Below are positions 33,930 through 43,982 of a stretch of DNA of 64,000 nucleotides, one piece after another. The stretch is from NCBI GenBank assembly GCA_036936605.1, contig JAUPFV010000003.1:146972997-147036996 (forward strand), given 5' to 3'. The first letter of the stretch is position 1; each line of letters begins with the position of its first letter. Origin of the DNA: Limnanthes douglasii subsp. nivea. Its lineage: Eukaryota; Streptophyta; Magnoliopsida; Brassicales; Limnanthaceae. A program made the position numbers and the translations under genes. The notes beneath the pieces are model-generated. The model saw nothing but the letters and a program-made list of their open reading frames with translations, was not told the DNA's origin and did not search any database.

Positions 33930-34700
33930 CTATTGACTCTTTTAATGATTGTTGTCGGAGCTGTTGCCTTGACGATTTTAGAGCATCACACTTCCAATTC
34001 TCATGGTTTAACCGCCAAGAGGAAAACCCCATATCCTTTAAAATTGATAGATCTCTTGTGAATGCTTTATGGGATGACGTCTTCCCTAACTCTTTTGCCC
34101 ATTTCGATCTCCCCAGAACCTCCGATCATACCCCCATTATCATTCATCTCACAGCTCCCTTTATTCCCCCCTAGACCTTTCAAATTTTTTAATATGTGGA
34201 AATCCCATCCAAATTTCCAAAACCTTGTTTCTGATGACTGGTCTCTCCCCTGCCCCCTGAACCCCATGAAAGCGGTCGTTTTCAAGTTGGCTAGACTCAC
34301 TCCTGTGCTCTCCTTCTTAAACAAGTCGGAGTTTAGTGATATCAGCCAGAGAGTCGAGGATGCTAGATCTTCCTTTTCTCTCGCCCAAGAGAATATCTTC
34401 TCTGACCCCTCGAATAGGACGCTAATCTCCGCGAAGAAAGAGGCGTCAAATTCGTACATTCTTTTATAGCCGTGCGGAAGAATCCTTCCTCAAGCGAAAA
34501 TTCAGGGAAACCCGGCTTAAGCTCGGGGACAGAAATTCCAAATTCTTTCATAATAGCATAAGAGCCCGTAGGGCTCGTAATAAAATCCTTTCGATCACCA
34601 CCCCCGGGGGGTCTTCTTGCTCTAACCCCTTCACCATCTCTTCTACCTTCCAAAACCTTTCCTCAAGCAGCTTGGCTCCCCTAGTAAGCCCAACTAAGCA
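33930..34700 (+). pseudogene. LINE-B endonuclease C-terminus and linker (frameshifted)
   Basis: Reads ENPISFKIDRSLVNALWDD and FPNSFAHFDLPRTSDHTPII (end of the endonuclease with the catalytic SDH), then in another frame FKFFNMWKSHPNFQ and the linker to RT (34062-34469). Frameshifts lie near 34170 and 34470. Confidence 0.84.
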
Positions 34701-34734
34701 GGCCCGGACATAATAAAGGCCTTAATAAAAACTA

Positions 34735-36000
34735 TTGTCCCCCCCTGATCTAAGTGCCGAGATGATAAAGCCCATCTCTGACGTGGAAATTAAGAGGGCT
34801 CTTTTTTACATCGACAACGATAAAGCTCCGGGTCCCAATGGCTTTAGCGCTGGATTCTTTAAATCCAGTTGGCCCCTCATTAACAAAGATATCTGTGACG
34901 GGGTCAAGCACTTCTTTGAAAAGGGTCATGTGAACCCGGACTGGAACACGGCCCTAATCGCCCTCATCTTTAAAATTGACTCCCCCTCTCTTCCTTCGGA
35001 CTTTAGACCGATTGCTTGCTGCAATGTTATTTATAAAATCATCTCCATAATCATTGCTTCACGAATCAAACCGGCGCTGCCGGTTCTTATTGACCCCTCC
35101 CAGTCCGCCTTTGTTTCGGGCCGTTCTATCATGGACAATATCCTACTCACCCAAAACCTTTTGCATGGCTACCAAACGAACCGTAAAGGTCCTAAATGTG
35201 CCCTCAAGATCGACCTTATGAAGGCCTTCGACAATATTAGGTGGGAATTTATTCTGGATATCCTCTTAGCTATGAACTTTCCTATGCCCGTGATAAATTG
35301 GATTATCCAATGCATCACCTCCACCTCCTACTCGGTTTGCATTAATGGTAAACCGATGAGCTTCTTGCCTGGTAGAAGCACTATTTTTTTCTCGGGCACC
35401 TCCCCCAACGCCAAGCTCAGCATCTTTAAGTGTATAAACTTCAAGGAAGGCTCCCTCCCGGTCAGATATCTCGGTGTGCCTCTCATTTCGTCTCGCCTCA
35501 CTTATAACGACTGTCGACCCCTTTTCCAAAAAGTCACCAACAAAATCAACTTTTGGACCTCCAAACATCATTCTTATGCCGGTCGGCTCCAACTCATAAA
35601 TTCAGTTAAATTTTCCAGCCATGTCTATTGGTCGTCATTATTTATCCTCCCTGCGCGCGTCCTCAAAGAGCTCTCTCAATTGCTCCGTCGATTTCTTTGG
35701 TCAGGACGTGAAATTAAAATTTCTGGTGCTAAGATTTCTTTGAAAAAGCTCACCGTGTCCAAAGAGGAGGGCGACCTTGGGATCCCAGACCTAAAAATAT
35801 GTAATCAGGAGGCCGCCCTTAAGCTTCTCTGGTCCATTCTTACCAAAAACAAGAACTCGCTATGGACTCTAATTGAAAAGATTAAATCTAACTGTTTTTG
35901 GACCCTCCCCTCGCCCTCTTCTGCAAGCTGGAGTTGGAAGAAGATCCTGAACCTCCGGAGTAAAGCCTCAAATCTCTATCGAGTCATTATTGGAAATTGA
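34735..36000 (+). pseudogene. LINE-B reverse transcriptase lacking its catalytic centre
   Basis: Long open frame with DNDKAPGPNGFSAGFFK, DFRPIACCNVIYKIIS, IDPSQSAFVSGRSIMDN and KIDLMKAFDNIRWEF, then the thumb region (YAGRLQLINSVKFSS, LLRRFLWSGREIKIS). Near 35365-35385 the sequence jumps from the INGKPMSF block to a block equivalent to KSHIFLSS of LINE-A, so the GLRQGDPLSP and FADD motifs (roughly 110 residues) are missing without loss of frame. The frame ends with TGA at 35998-36000 in the IGNG motif. It cannot be an active RT. Confidence 0.88.
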
Positions 36001-36600
36001 GCCCACACTTCTATTTGGCATGACGCATGGCTGTTCTCTACATCCCTTGTCAACCGCTATGGCCCTTCAATCCAGAACCTCTCTAGACTCCGCAACTTAA
36101 AAAATGTTGAAGACATTTGCAAAAATGGTTCATGGGCCTGGCCCTCCCATGCCAGAGCCCCCAATCGCGACCTCCGAGAACACCTGAGGGAAACCACTGC
36201 GGCCCTCAGAGATCTACCCCCTTCTTCCTCCCAACCTGATATTTTCATCTGGATCCCGAACAACTCCAAACCTTCGTTTTCTATCAGCAGCACTTACTCT
36301 GCCCTTAAGCACTCAAATGCAAAGGTCAGCTGGGCAAACCTAACCTAGCATAAATTATCCATCCCCCGACACTCCTTCATTACGTGGCTTGCTATTCACA
36401 TCAAGATCTCCACCAAAGATAAGCTTATATCTTGGGGCCTTGACTGCCCGGCCTCCTGTGTCCTCTGTAACAATGCTCCCGAAACTCTTGATTATCTTCT
36501 AATCCTCTACCCTTACTCTTTCGCCATTTGGGAGCTCTTAACCCAAAAGCTCCTCCTCTCTTCCCCTCCCTTCCCCTCTGCTATCGTGGCATCAATGGTA
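36001..36600 (+). pseudogene. LINE-B zf-RVT domain
   Basis: TSIWHDAWLFSTSLVNRYGP, WIPNNSKPSFSISSTYSAL, a stop at ~36347, then HSFITWLAIHIKISTKDKL, WGLDCPASCVLCNNAPETLDYL: the cysteine pattern of the zinc-binding domain. It continues degenerate to ~36720 (YIWKERNNIIFNKS). Confidence 0.85.
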
Positions 36601-36944
36601 TGATGCAGCAAGTTCATGGGCAACCTCTGATAAAAGACGACGATTGCTATGGAACACAGCTTTCTGTGCTACAGTATACTATATCTGGAAAGAAAGGAAC
36701 AACATAATATTCAATAAAAGCAATCCCGCTACTCGAGCATCTTCCACATGGTCCTCTCCGACCTTCGCTACAGATTTAAAGGAACAAAATATCCATTCAC
36801 TGAATAATGTCTTTATGTATCTCTTTTTACTGTTGCTTATATGTATCCATTTTGGGTTCTTGAAATAATGTAAAGGGGGTCCACCTTATGAACTCATGTA
36901 CATTTATTTAATTTCAGTTTACAAACTTTTATAAAAAAAAAAAA

Positions 36945-37010
36945 GAAGTGACTTTGGAACTGACAAGACCACGCGAACCCAAAGTGAGAAATGACAAGAA
37001 TGCATATCGA
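36945..37010 (-). pseudogene. Xylanase pseudogene, promoter fragment
   Basis: GAAGTGACTTTGGAACTGAC followed by AAGACCACG matches GAAGTGAGTTTTGAATTGAC and AAGAGTCAAGG at 19414-19440 just below the TATA box of the intact gene. The TATA segment itself is lost. Confidence 0.65.
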
Positions 37011-37581
37011 AATTAAAAAATTTAATACTTTTTTATTATTTTATACTATATTTGTTTGTCTTTATCTTATATGTTATATTTAAACCAATATAAATATATT
37101 GTTTTATTTTGATTAATTTTCATTTATAAAACAATAAAAAAAATGGATATTTCTCGCTTTACAAATTATATTTAATTAAAGTTATTTTTTTTGCAAACGA
37201 AAGGTTCCTCCTTACTAGGTTGATTGTCCTTCGTCGAATCCGTTCTTCAATTTTTTGTTATTTTAGTAAAAAAGTACTTAACCAGTACTAAATCAAAAAC
37301 AAAATTATGCTTTTAGTATCTTCAAAGTATGTTTCTACTTTAATTGGCATAAGAAGTAATTTTTTTAGAGAATACATTTTTATTTATAGGTAGGTTCAAA
37401 ATAAGTTCAAGTCCAACCTAGTTAGTTACGTATATAATTAATCAAATAACTATAATATAAGTTTAGTTTAGTTAGAATAATATTTTTTTTAAATAAAGTT
37501 AAGTTCGAAATAGTTTACAAAATAACTCGTTTGATAAATAATATTTGTGGAAGAAACACTTTGGAAACTCATTTTTGAAAT
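37011..37581. other. AT-rich intergenic DNA
   Basis: No gene or repeat boundary recognised. Confidence 0.55.
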
Positions 37582-38281
37582 AACAAATAATATTAAATTT
37601 TTATAAAAATTAAACCGTAAACAACGTTAACTAAGTCCAACCGCTATTCAACCGAAATCCGTTTGCTAGTAGAGTAGATGATGCAACAAGAAACAAAGAG
37701 CTATATAATTTCGTCTCGTGCTCAAAACTTTGGCTATGAACCCAAAACAACAAATAAAGTGAATAAAAACAAGTATGTTAAACTAAACACATATAAGTAG
37801 GATTTAACGTGGTTCAGATCGTGAAAAAAATCCTATATTCATAAACAATGAACACATATTTTAGATATAGGAGGTTAGAAGAAAACTCTCTCAAACACTA
37901 ACACTCAACCATTCATCTTTTATTACAAAATTTTCAGTGCTTACAAAAAGAATTATGAATCTCAGAGTATTCAAAGTGTTTATCTTCTACCTTCCAATAT
38001 CCAAAATCTTTTAGATTACTCTCTTAATAAATTTTTAGCTTATAATTTCGGCAATGACTTCATACCCCTCTCTCACTATTTATAGATGACCAAAAATTTG
38101 TGTATTGTTTTCTATGCTCACACTAGAATATGAACATTTATTTCCTCAACTGTCAAAGCAAACAAATACAAAGGACAAACACGACTCGTAACAACACCTC
38201 TGGAATACTCTTCCACAAATAATCATGCTAAGATAAATAATTCTTTGATCAAATGCTGAGATTGCACATCATTTCAGATTA
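37582..38281 (-). repeat. Copia-type LTR, tandem copy 1
   Basis: About 700 bp, closely similar to 38282-38994 and directly adjacent in the same orientation. The minus strand starts TGCAATCTCAGCATTTGATC and holds a TATA box CTATAAATAG near 38090-38080. It contains ACGTGGTTCAGATCGTGA on the plus strand. Confidence 0.78.
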
Positions 38282-38994
38282 ATAAATAATATTAAATTTT
38301 CACCAAAATTAAACCGAAAAAAACGTCAACTAAGTTCAACCGCTATTCAACCAAAATTCGTTTGTTAGTAGAGTAGATGATGCAACAAGAAATACGGAGG
38401 TATACAATTTCATCTAATGCTCAAAACTTCAGTTATGAACCCACTACAGCAAATCAAATGAATAAGAACAAGAATACTAAACTAAACACACATAAGCCAA
38501 ATTTAACTTGGTTCAGATCGTGAAGAAATCCTACATCCATAGAAAATGAACACATATTTTATATATAGGAGGTTAGAAGAAAACTCTTTCAAATACTAAT
38601 GCTCAACAATTCACCTTTTGTTACAAAGCACTCACTTCTTACAAAAACAATTATGAATCTTAGAATATTCAAAGTGTTTATCTTCTACCTCCCAATATCT
38701 AAAATATTTCAGGTTACTCTCTCAAGCAATCTTAGCTTATAATTTCGGCAATGACTTCATACCACTTTCTCACTATTTATAGATGACCAAATATATGTGT
38801 ATTATTCTCCATGCTCACACTAGCATATGCCAACTCATTTTCTTAATTGTCCAAACACACTAATGCAAAGGACAATCAGTAGTTCTGACATTCGTACGAC
38901 TGGTAGCGACACCTCTTTGGACTACCCTTCCAAAAGATAAGCATGCTAAGGTCAACAATTCTTTGATCAAATGCTGAGATTACACATTAATTCA
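38282..38994 (-). repeat. Copia-type LTR, tandem copy 2
   Basis: Second copy of the 0.7-kb repeat, with start TGTAATCTCAGCATTTGATC near 38985 and TATA near 38780-38770. It adjoins the Copia-4 body, so it may be the 3' LTR of that element. Confidence 0.78.
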
Positions 38995-39427
38995 AATCCT
39001 CAAGTGACTCAGTTTATTCTATAAACAAATAGGTATCAAGTCTTTCAGTAAACGTGTTTTGAAAATTTGGGTCAATACGTCATCAACTTGCACTATTGGC
39101 TCTAACAAAAATATCATTCTTGCCTTAGACATAGCTTAACCTTAAGTTTTAGCAAACGTCTTTACACCTAAGTTTTGGTCCAGCTCATACTATCAGAGTG
39201 ATTCAAGAGTTCTTTCTCTTGAATGTCTTTAGATGTCCCTCTCCAGCCTATTAAAGTCTTTGTAAATACATCTGTTTTAATTAATTTTAACATACACCTA
39301 ACAATTCTTCACTTACGGCTATAATAACTCCCATAATTTGTTTCTCCCAATGTTCAACTACTATTTAGAGACCAATTCACATAAAACTATAATTTCACTA
39401 TATGAAGTTCGTAAACTTTGAAATCGG

Positions 39428-40211
39428 TTATACCTTTGTCAGATCACCTGAATGGTTTTCGTTACTGACAATATTTACTACCTTCAGTTGCTCTCTTTTC
39501 ACCATATATTGGATGATGTGAAAATTTATATTTATATGTTTAGTTCTGTTATCGAACTTCAGATTCTTCATTAAATAAATAGCACTAGTATTATTGCAAA
39601 ACACAATCACATTGTATTATATATTAGGGATCTCACTCAATAATTCTTCAGCGATATGGCTTATATAATTTCTTATATAACAAACATATATTTAACTTCT
39701 GTAAATGAAAATGAAATAAACCGGTTGTATATAATACTTCAAATTAATCACTCCACCAAACACAGTAAAGATATAATCCAAAGTTTACTTTATTGTGTCA
39801 AGGTAGCCAACATAATCAGAGTCAACATACTAGCTCAGTATTTCACCAATCGTATTCTTCTGATTTACACAACCCAATATTAGTCTAACCCATAAAGTAT
39901 CTCATGAGCCACTTAAGGGCATCCTGATGAGGTTTCCTCATATTTGATATAAATCTGCTCAAAATACTAATTAAATAGACAAGATCATGTCTCATGTATA
40001 TCATAGCATACATTATGCTTCCAATGACATTTGTATAAGGTATCTCTTGCATGAAATTCTTATCCATTTTTTTTGTTGATGTTTGAGTGACACTAAGTTT
40101 GAATTTGAAACCAATGTGAGTGCTAACCTTTTTGGATTCAGACATTTTGATCTTCCTAAGGACCTTATGTATGTATTCTTGTTTAGATAAGAATAAATAC
40201 CTATTCAACAT
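39428..40211 (-). pseudogene. Copia-4 RT C-terminus and RNase H
   Basis: 40211-39885: LFLSKQEYIHKVLRKIKMSE, IPYTNVIGSIMYAMIYMRHD, ALKWLMRYFMG. After a broken stretch, 39610-39428: MIVFCNNTSAIYLMKNLKFD, RTKHININFHIIQYMV. These are the usual order and motifs of Copia polyproteins. Confidence 0.82.
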
Positions 40212-43060
40212 GTTCCTCTTTATCTTAATACCAAATATCCTTCTATTCTATCCCATATTATTCATCTCAAACTCACTCTACAGTTGAGTCTTTACTGTTT
40301 CAATCATCTTACTGTCATTTCTACTTATTTGGATATCAACAACATATAAATAGTAACATAATATATCTCTCCATGTGTGTTTCTTAATTCCAATATTTAC
40401 ATTTGTCATAACAGTTTCTTACATACTTAATAGACCTCATACAAGAATAAAATCTTTTATTACATTATCTCGATGACTGTTTCAGCCCGTACATAATTCT
40501 TTTCAACAAACATGTATCTCATTCCTTCATTTTTTAAACCTTGTTAGCTGACACATGTAGATTGTATCTTCCAATTCTCCATGTAGTAAGGCAATAGTAA
40601 CACCCATTTAATTTATGTTAAGATAAAATCTAATAATAATTGACAGTAGAACCCTTATTAAGGTTTGTTTCATAAATATTGAGAAACGTTTATCAAAATG
40701 AATACCCTCATTTTACGTGAAGCCCTTCGCCACCAACCTAGCTTTATATCTGGATAAATCAACTCCATGATATAATTATTCTTTTAAATATACATTTCCT
40801 CCCAAATAAGCTTGTGATATTTCAGTTGCTTCATAAAAATCCAAATTCTCATATTATTCAGAGATATCAGCTCTTCCCTCATAGCCTTCAACTACTTCTT
40901 TTTAATACTGATCTTCATAGCATTGTGATAGATCAAGGGTTCAAGAAAATCTTATTGTATTTCAATCGATAAAGCATAAACAATAACATCAACAAAACCA
41001 TACATTTGTGAAAGTTTGTTATGTCTATAATGTCAAAACCATGTTACTATCTTTTGATCATCCGAAGGCTCTGGAACATCAGACTATCAACCATCTCTGG
41101 ACTAATGCAATTATTGGACTTTCTATGCATTAACCAAAGATGGACCAGATCTAAAATCATATTTGGTAGAAGCATTATCGGATCCACTCTCTTGATCAGA
41201 CTCATCATCAACTTTACATCTCTTTTTAGCAGTACTAGGTTTGGCCTCCACCATTTTCTTCAATAGCATATCCTTCTCACTTAAAATCACATCTTTGAAA
41301 TTATACTTTTTTACACCTTTCGGATATCCAAGTTTTACATATTTTAATGATCAAGACTGAAGTTTGTCTTGCTTCATATGTACGTAAGAAGCACATTAAA
41401 CACTCTCAAATGTTCCAATGAAGGTTCGGTTTACAGTTCAAGTCTCTTAAGATGATTCATGTTGATGATATACGCAGCCATTGTCACACTTTCTCCCAAT
41501 AATCTTCGGTCTATTCTAGCTATTTGAAGCATACATCTAATATTTTCAACAAGGTTCATTTCATTCTTTCAGCATGCCCATTATGTTTGAGAGTTTCTCT
41601 CAGGGTTCAATGTCTAGCAATTCCAAGTTTCAAACAGTAGCTTGTGAATATTTAATTCACATATTCTAAGCCATTGTCGGTCCAAAAATTCTTTAGCATC
41701 TTTCTAGTACGATTCTTTATCAACTTCTTCCATCTCTTAAAAGCATCAAATGATTTATAATTGGTCTTTAAAATTATAACTCATACATTTCTAAAATAGT
41801 CATCAATCATGAATATGAAGTACGTTGCACAAACCATAGCAGTTTGTCATGTCATGCCTCAAAGATCTGAATAAACATACTCAAACACATCATTCGTTGT
41901 ATGGTCACTAGGCAGAAACTTAACCCTCTTTATTTTACCTAGCAGAACTTTCACAAAATCTCAACTTCTGAATTGTTGTACCATCAAACAAGTTTTATGT
42001 ACTAAGCTCAACAAGGTTCTTCTCACTTACATGTCCATTCCTTAGATGGCACAACTTGGTTGAATTTTTCTCTACACTAGACATACCCTCTACCATTACA
42101 TACCCTTCAAGAACTAACAAAATATTAGTCTCATAGGTCTTCATAATAATAAGTGAGCCTGATAAGACCCTAAGGCTGCCGTCTTCATCCTTATAAGCAA
42201 ACATTTATTTATATAATATTTTAATCAAAATAAAGTTTTGTTTAATTTTAGGCACGTAAATAAAAAACTTGAGCCGAACAGCTCACATCCATTTAACAAC
42301 ACAAAATTCATCAGTCCCGAGGACAACCTTTTCACCATAAAAAATACTATTTTTAAACCAATGTTTGTTATAAATTGTGTGGAATAAAGCTCTTATATCC
42401 AACACTCATTTGTCATTGTATCTGCAAGTAGAAGTTATTAAACCATTAATATACTCATAATAATCTAAAACCATTGCAATATCTCTGATTTTGGCCTTCA
42501 TATAATGACCTCTCATGTATTTCTACGTGCACTTCCTACTTATATGGGCCTTCTTCTTACATTACTAACATATAACTTTAGAACCACTTATAAAACCATT
42601 AGACTTGAACGAATAGTTTTTTATTTTTATTGATTAAATGTCTCTCACACTCAATTTAAGACCTTTTCAGTCACCCTTCATAATTAATTTCATATGAGGA
42701 TAATTGGAGTTCAATGCAATCTTAACTTTATCCATCGTAAGAGACTTTTTGTTGTAGAGAATAATGTCAACACAGTGTACATACACCTTCAAAAAAGAAC
42801 TCAAGAATTATGTGGCTCAATCCTTGTCTTCTACCTTGACCCTAACTACATTCAAATCAATAGTAATTAATTGTAAGCATCCAAGTGGCTTCATATCTTA
42901 TTGCTAAAATCTATTAAATGATATACCTTCCTAATAACTAAAAACAAAGGTATTTTCTGGATTTGTACAAACTTGAGCACACGTTAGACTCCCAACTATC
43001 AAGAAATATCAAATCTTTTGCATTTCCACATTCTTAAAGTTTGTATTAGGACATTGAATT

Positions 43061-43065
43061 AAAAT
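43061..43065. other. Tat-2 left target-site duplication (AAAAT)
   Basis: AAAAT immediately before TGGTGTGG, repeated at 50538-50542. Confidence 0.93.
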
Positions 43066-43544
43066 TGGTGTGGATAAAAATGGCCTGGGGGTAGGCAAGT
43101 AATTTCAAGTGGAGTTTTAAGGCGGTGTAAGGGTGTTTCGAGGTGTTTCAAGGTGGTGTGAGGGTGTTTCGAGGTGTTTCAAGGTGGAGAGAGAATTAAG
43201 CAGCTTGGCAGCAGTTAATTTTTGTTACCCATAGTTAATGCTGGTGGTTGGGTATTTATAGTATGATACTTGGGCCCTTATGGGCTTTCGGGTCATGTTT
43301 AATGGACCCGGGTCATGTTTAAAGACCCATGAATTTTAAGCAGATGGGCAGGTAGCTTAGTCAGAAAGTGTTTAGGTTTTTTAGTAATTTAGTCATAGTT
43401 CGAACAGCCTTAAGCTCACAGTGTTCGAGTCATCTGTCCGGTTCAAAAGTCCCGTCCGATTTAAGTTCTTAGTGTCTGTCCGGTTTACGGAGAGATTTAC
43501 ATTGGTTTGCCCATCCGGGGAGCATTCCGAATTCGGACTCATCA
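43066..43544 (-). repeat. Tat-2 3' LTR
   Basis: 479 bp; the minus strand starts TGATGAGTCCGAATTCGG and ends CCACACCA. It contains a ~37-bp tandem duplication (plus-strand GGGTGTTTCGAGGTGTTTCA twice near 43131 and 43161) and TATAAATA on the minus strand at 43260-43253. Confidence 0.95.
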
Positions 43545-43982
43545 GGAGCCCCTTTTTTAGGTGTTTGAACAAGCGTCCTTGTCAAAGAACTGAAAAACAG
43601 TCCGATTTAGGAAGTGGTTTTCAATTCGAAGAGAGTTGGGGACAAACCCGGACAGACCGAACGTTACGAATTCCAAACGGTTCTTACCAGAGTTAATGGG
43701 ACACGTGTCACTCTCTGATTGGTCACTTTAGCCGTTTTTTCACTTTGAACTTCGCACCACTTTCTCGAACAAGTTACCTCTTTTAAATGCCATTAATGAC
43801 ATCAGTGTCGTCTTTTAATCATTGCCCAACTTTTCGGATTCTCCTAGGAATCAACTCCTTTTTTCACATTTACTGTAAATTCTAATTCACTTTTCACTGT
43901 CTCATTATCTCTTTCAAATTTCACTCTGTAATTTTACTCAGAGCTTTATCTCTCTAGAACTTCAAAACTTCCTTGGTTGTTC

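Larger units (their letters stand above)
33840..36944 (+). mobile_element. LINE-B, 5'-truncated, with poly-A tail
   Basis: Plus-strand L1-type LINE beginning inside the endonuclease and ending in 12 A at 36933-36944. It has RT (34735-36000), zf-RVT (to ~36560) and a 3' region. It landed in the 5' UTR/promoter of the xylanase pseudogene: before it stands GAATTTATACAGATAAAGT and after it GAAGTGACTTTGGAACTGAC, adjacent segments in the intact gene. Possible imperfect target duplication AAGTTAC/AAGTGAC. Confidence 0.9.
38995..43065 (-). mobile_element. Copia-4 (minus strand), heavily decayed
   Basis: Minus-strand Copia relic: Gag fragment with a possible knuckle near 42560-42530, protease to pre-integrase region 42204-41995 (FAYKDEDGSLRVLSGSLIIM, CHLRNGHVSEKNLVELS), weak integrase (~41900-41000), RT C-terminal part 40211-39885 and RNase H 39610-39428. 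Stops and shifts are frequent. Its upstream end was cut by the Tat-2 insertion at 43066. Confidence 0.78.

Noticed and set aside
33832..36951. AAGTTAC/AAGTGAC as the LINE-B target duplication
   Set aside because: Only 6 of 7 bases match and LINE duplications are usually longer; the true pair may be lost or blurred by the poly-A tail.
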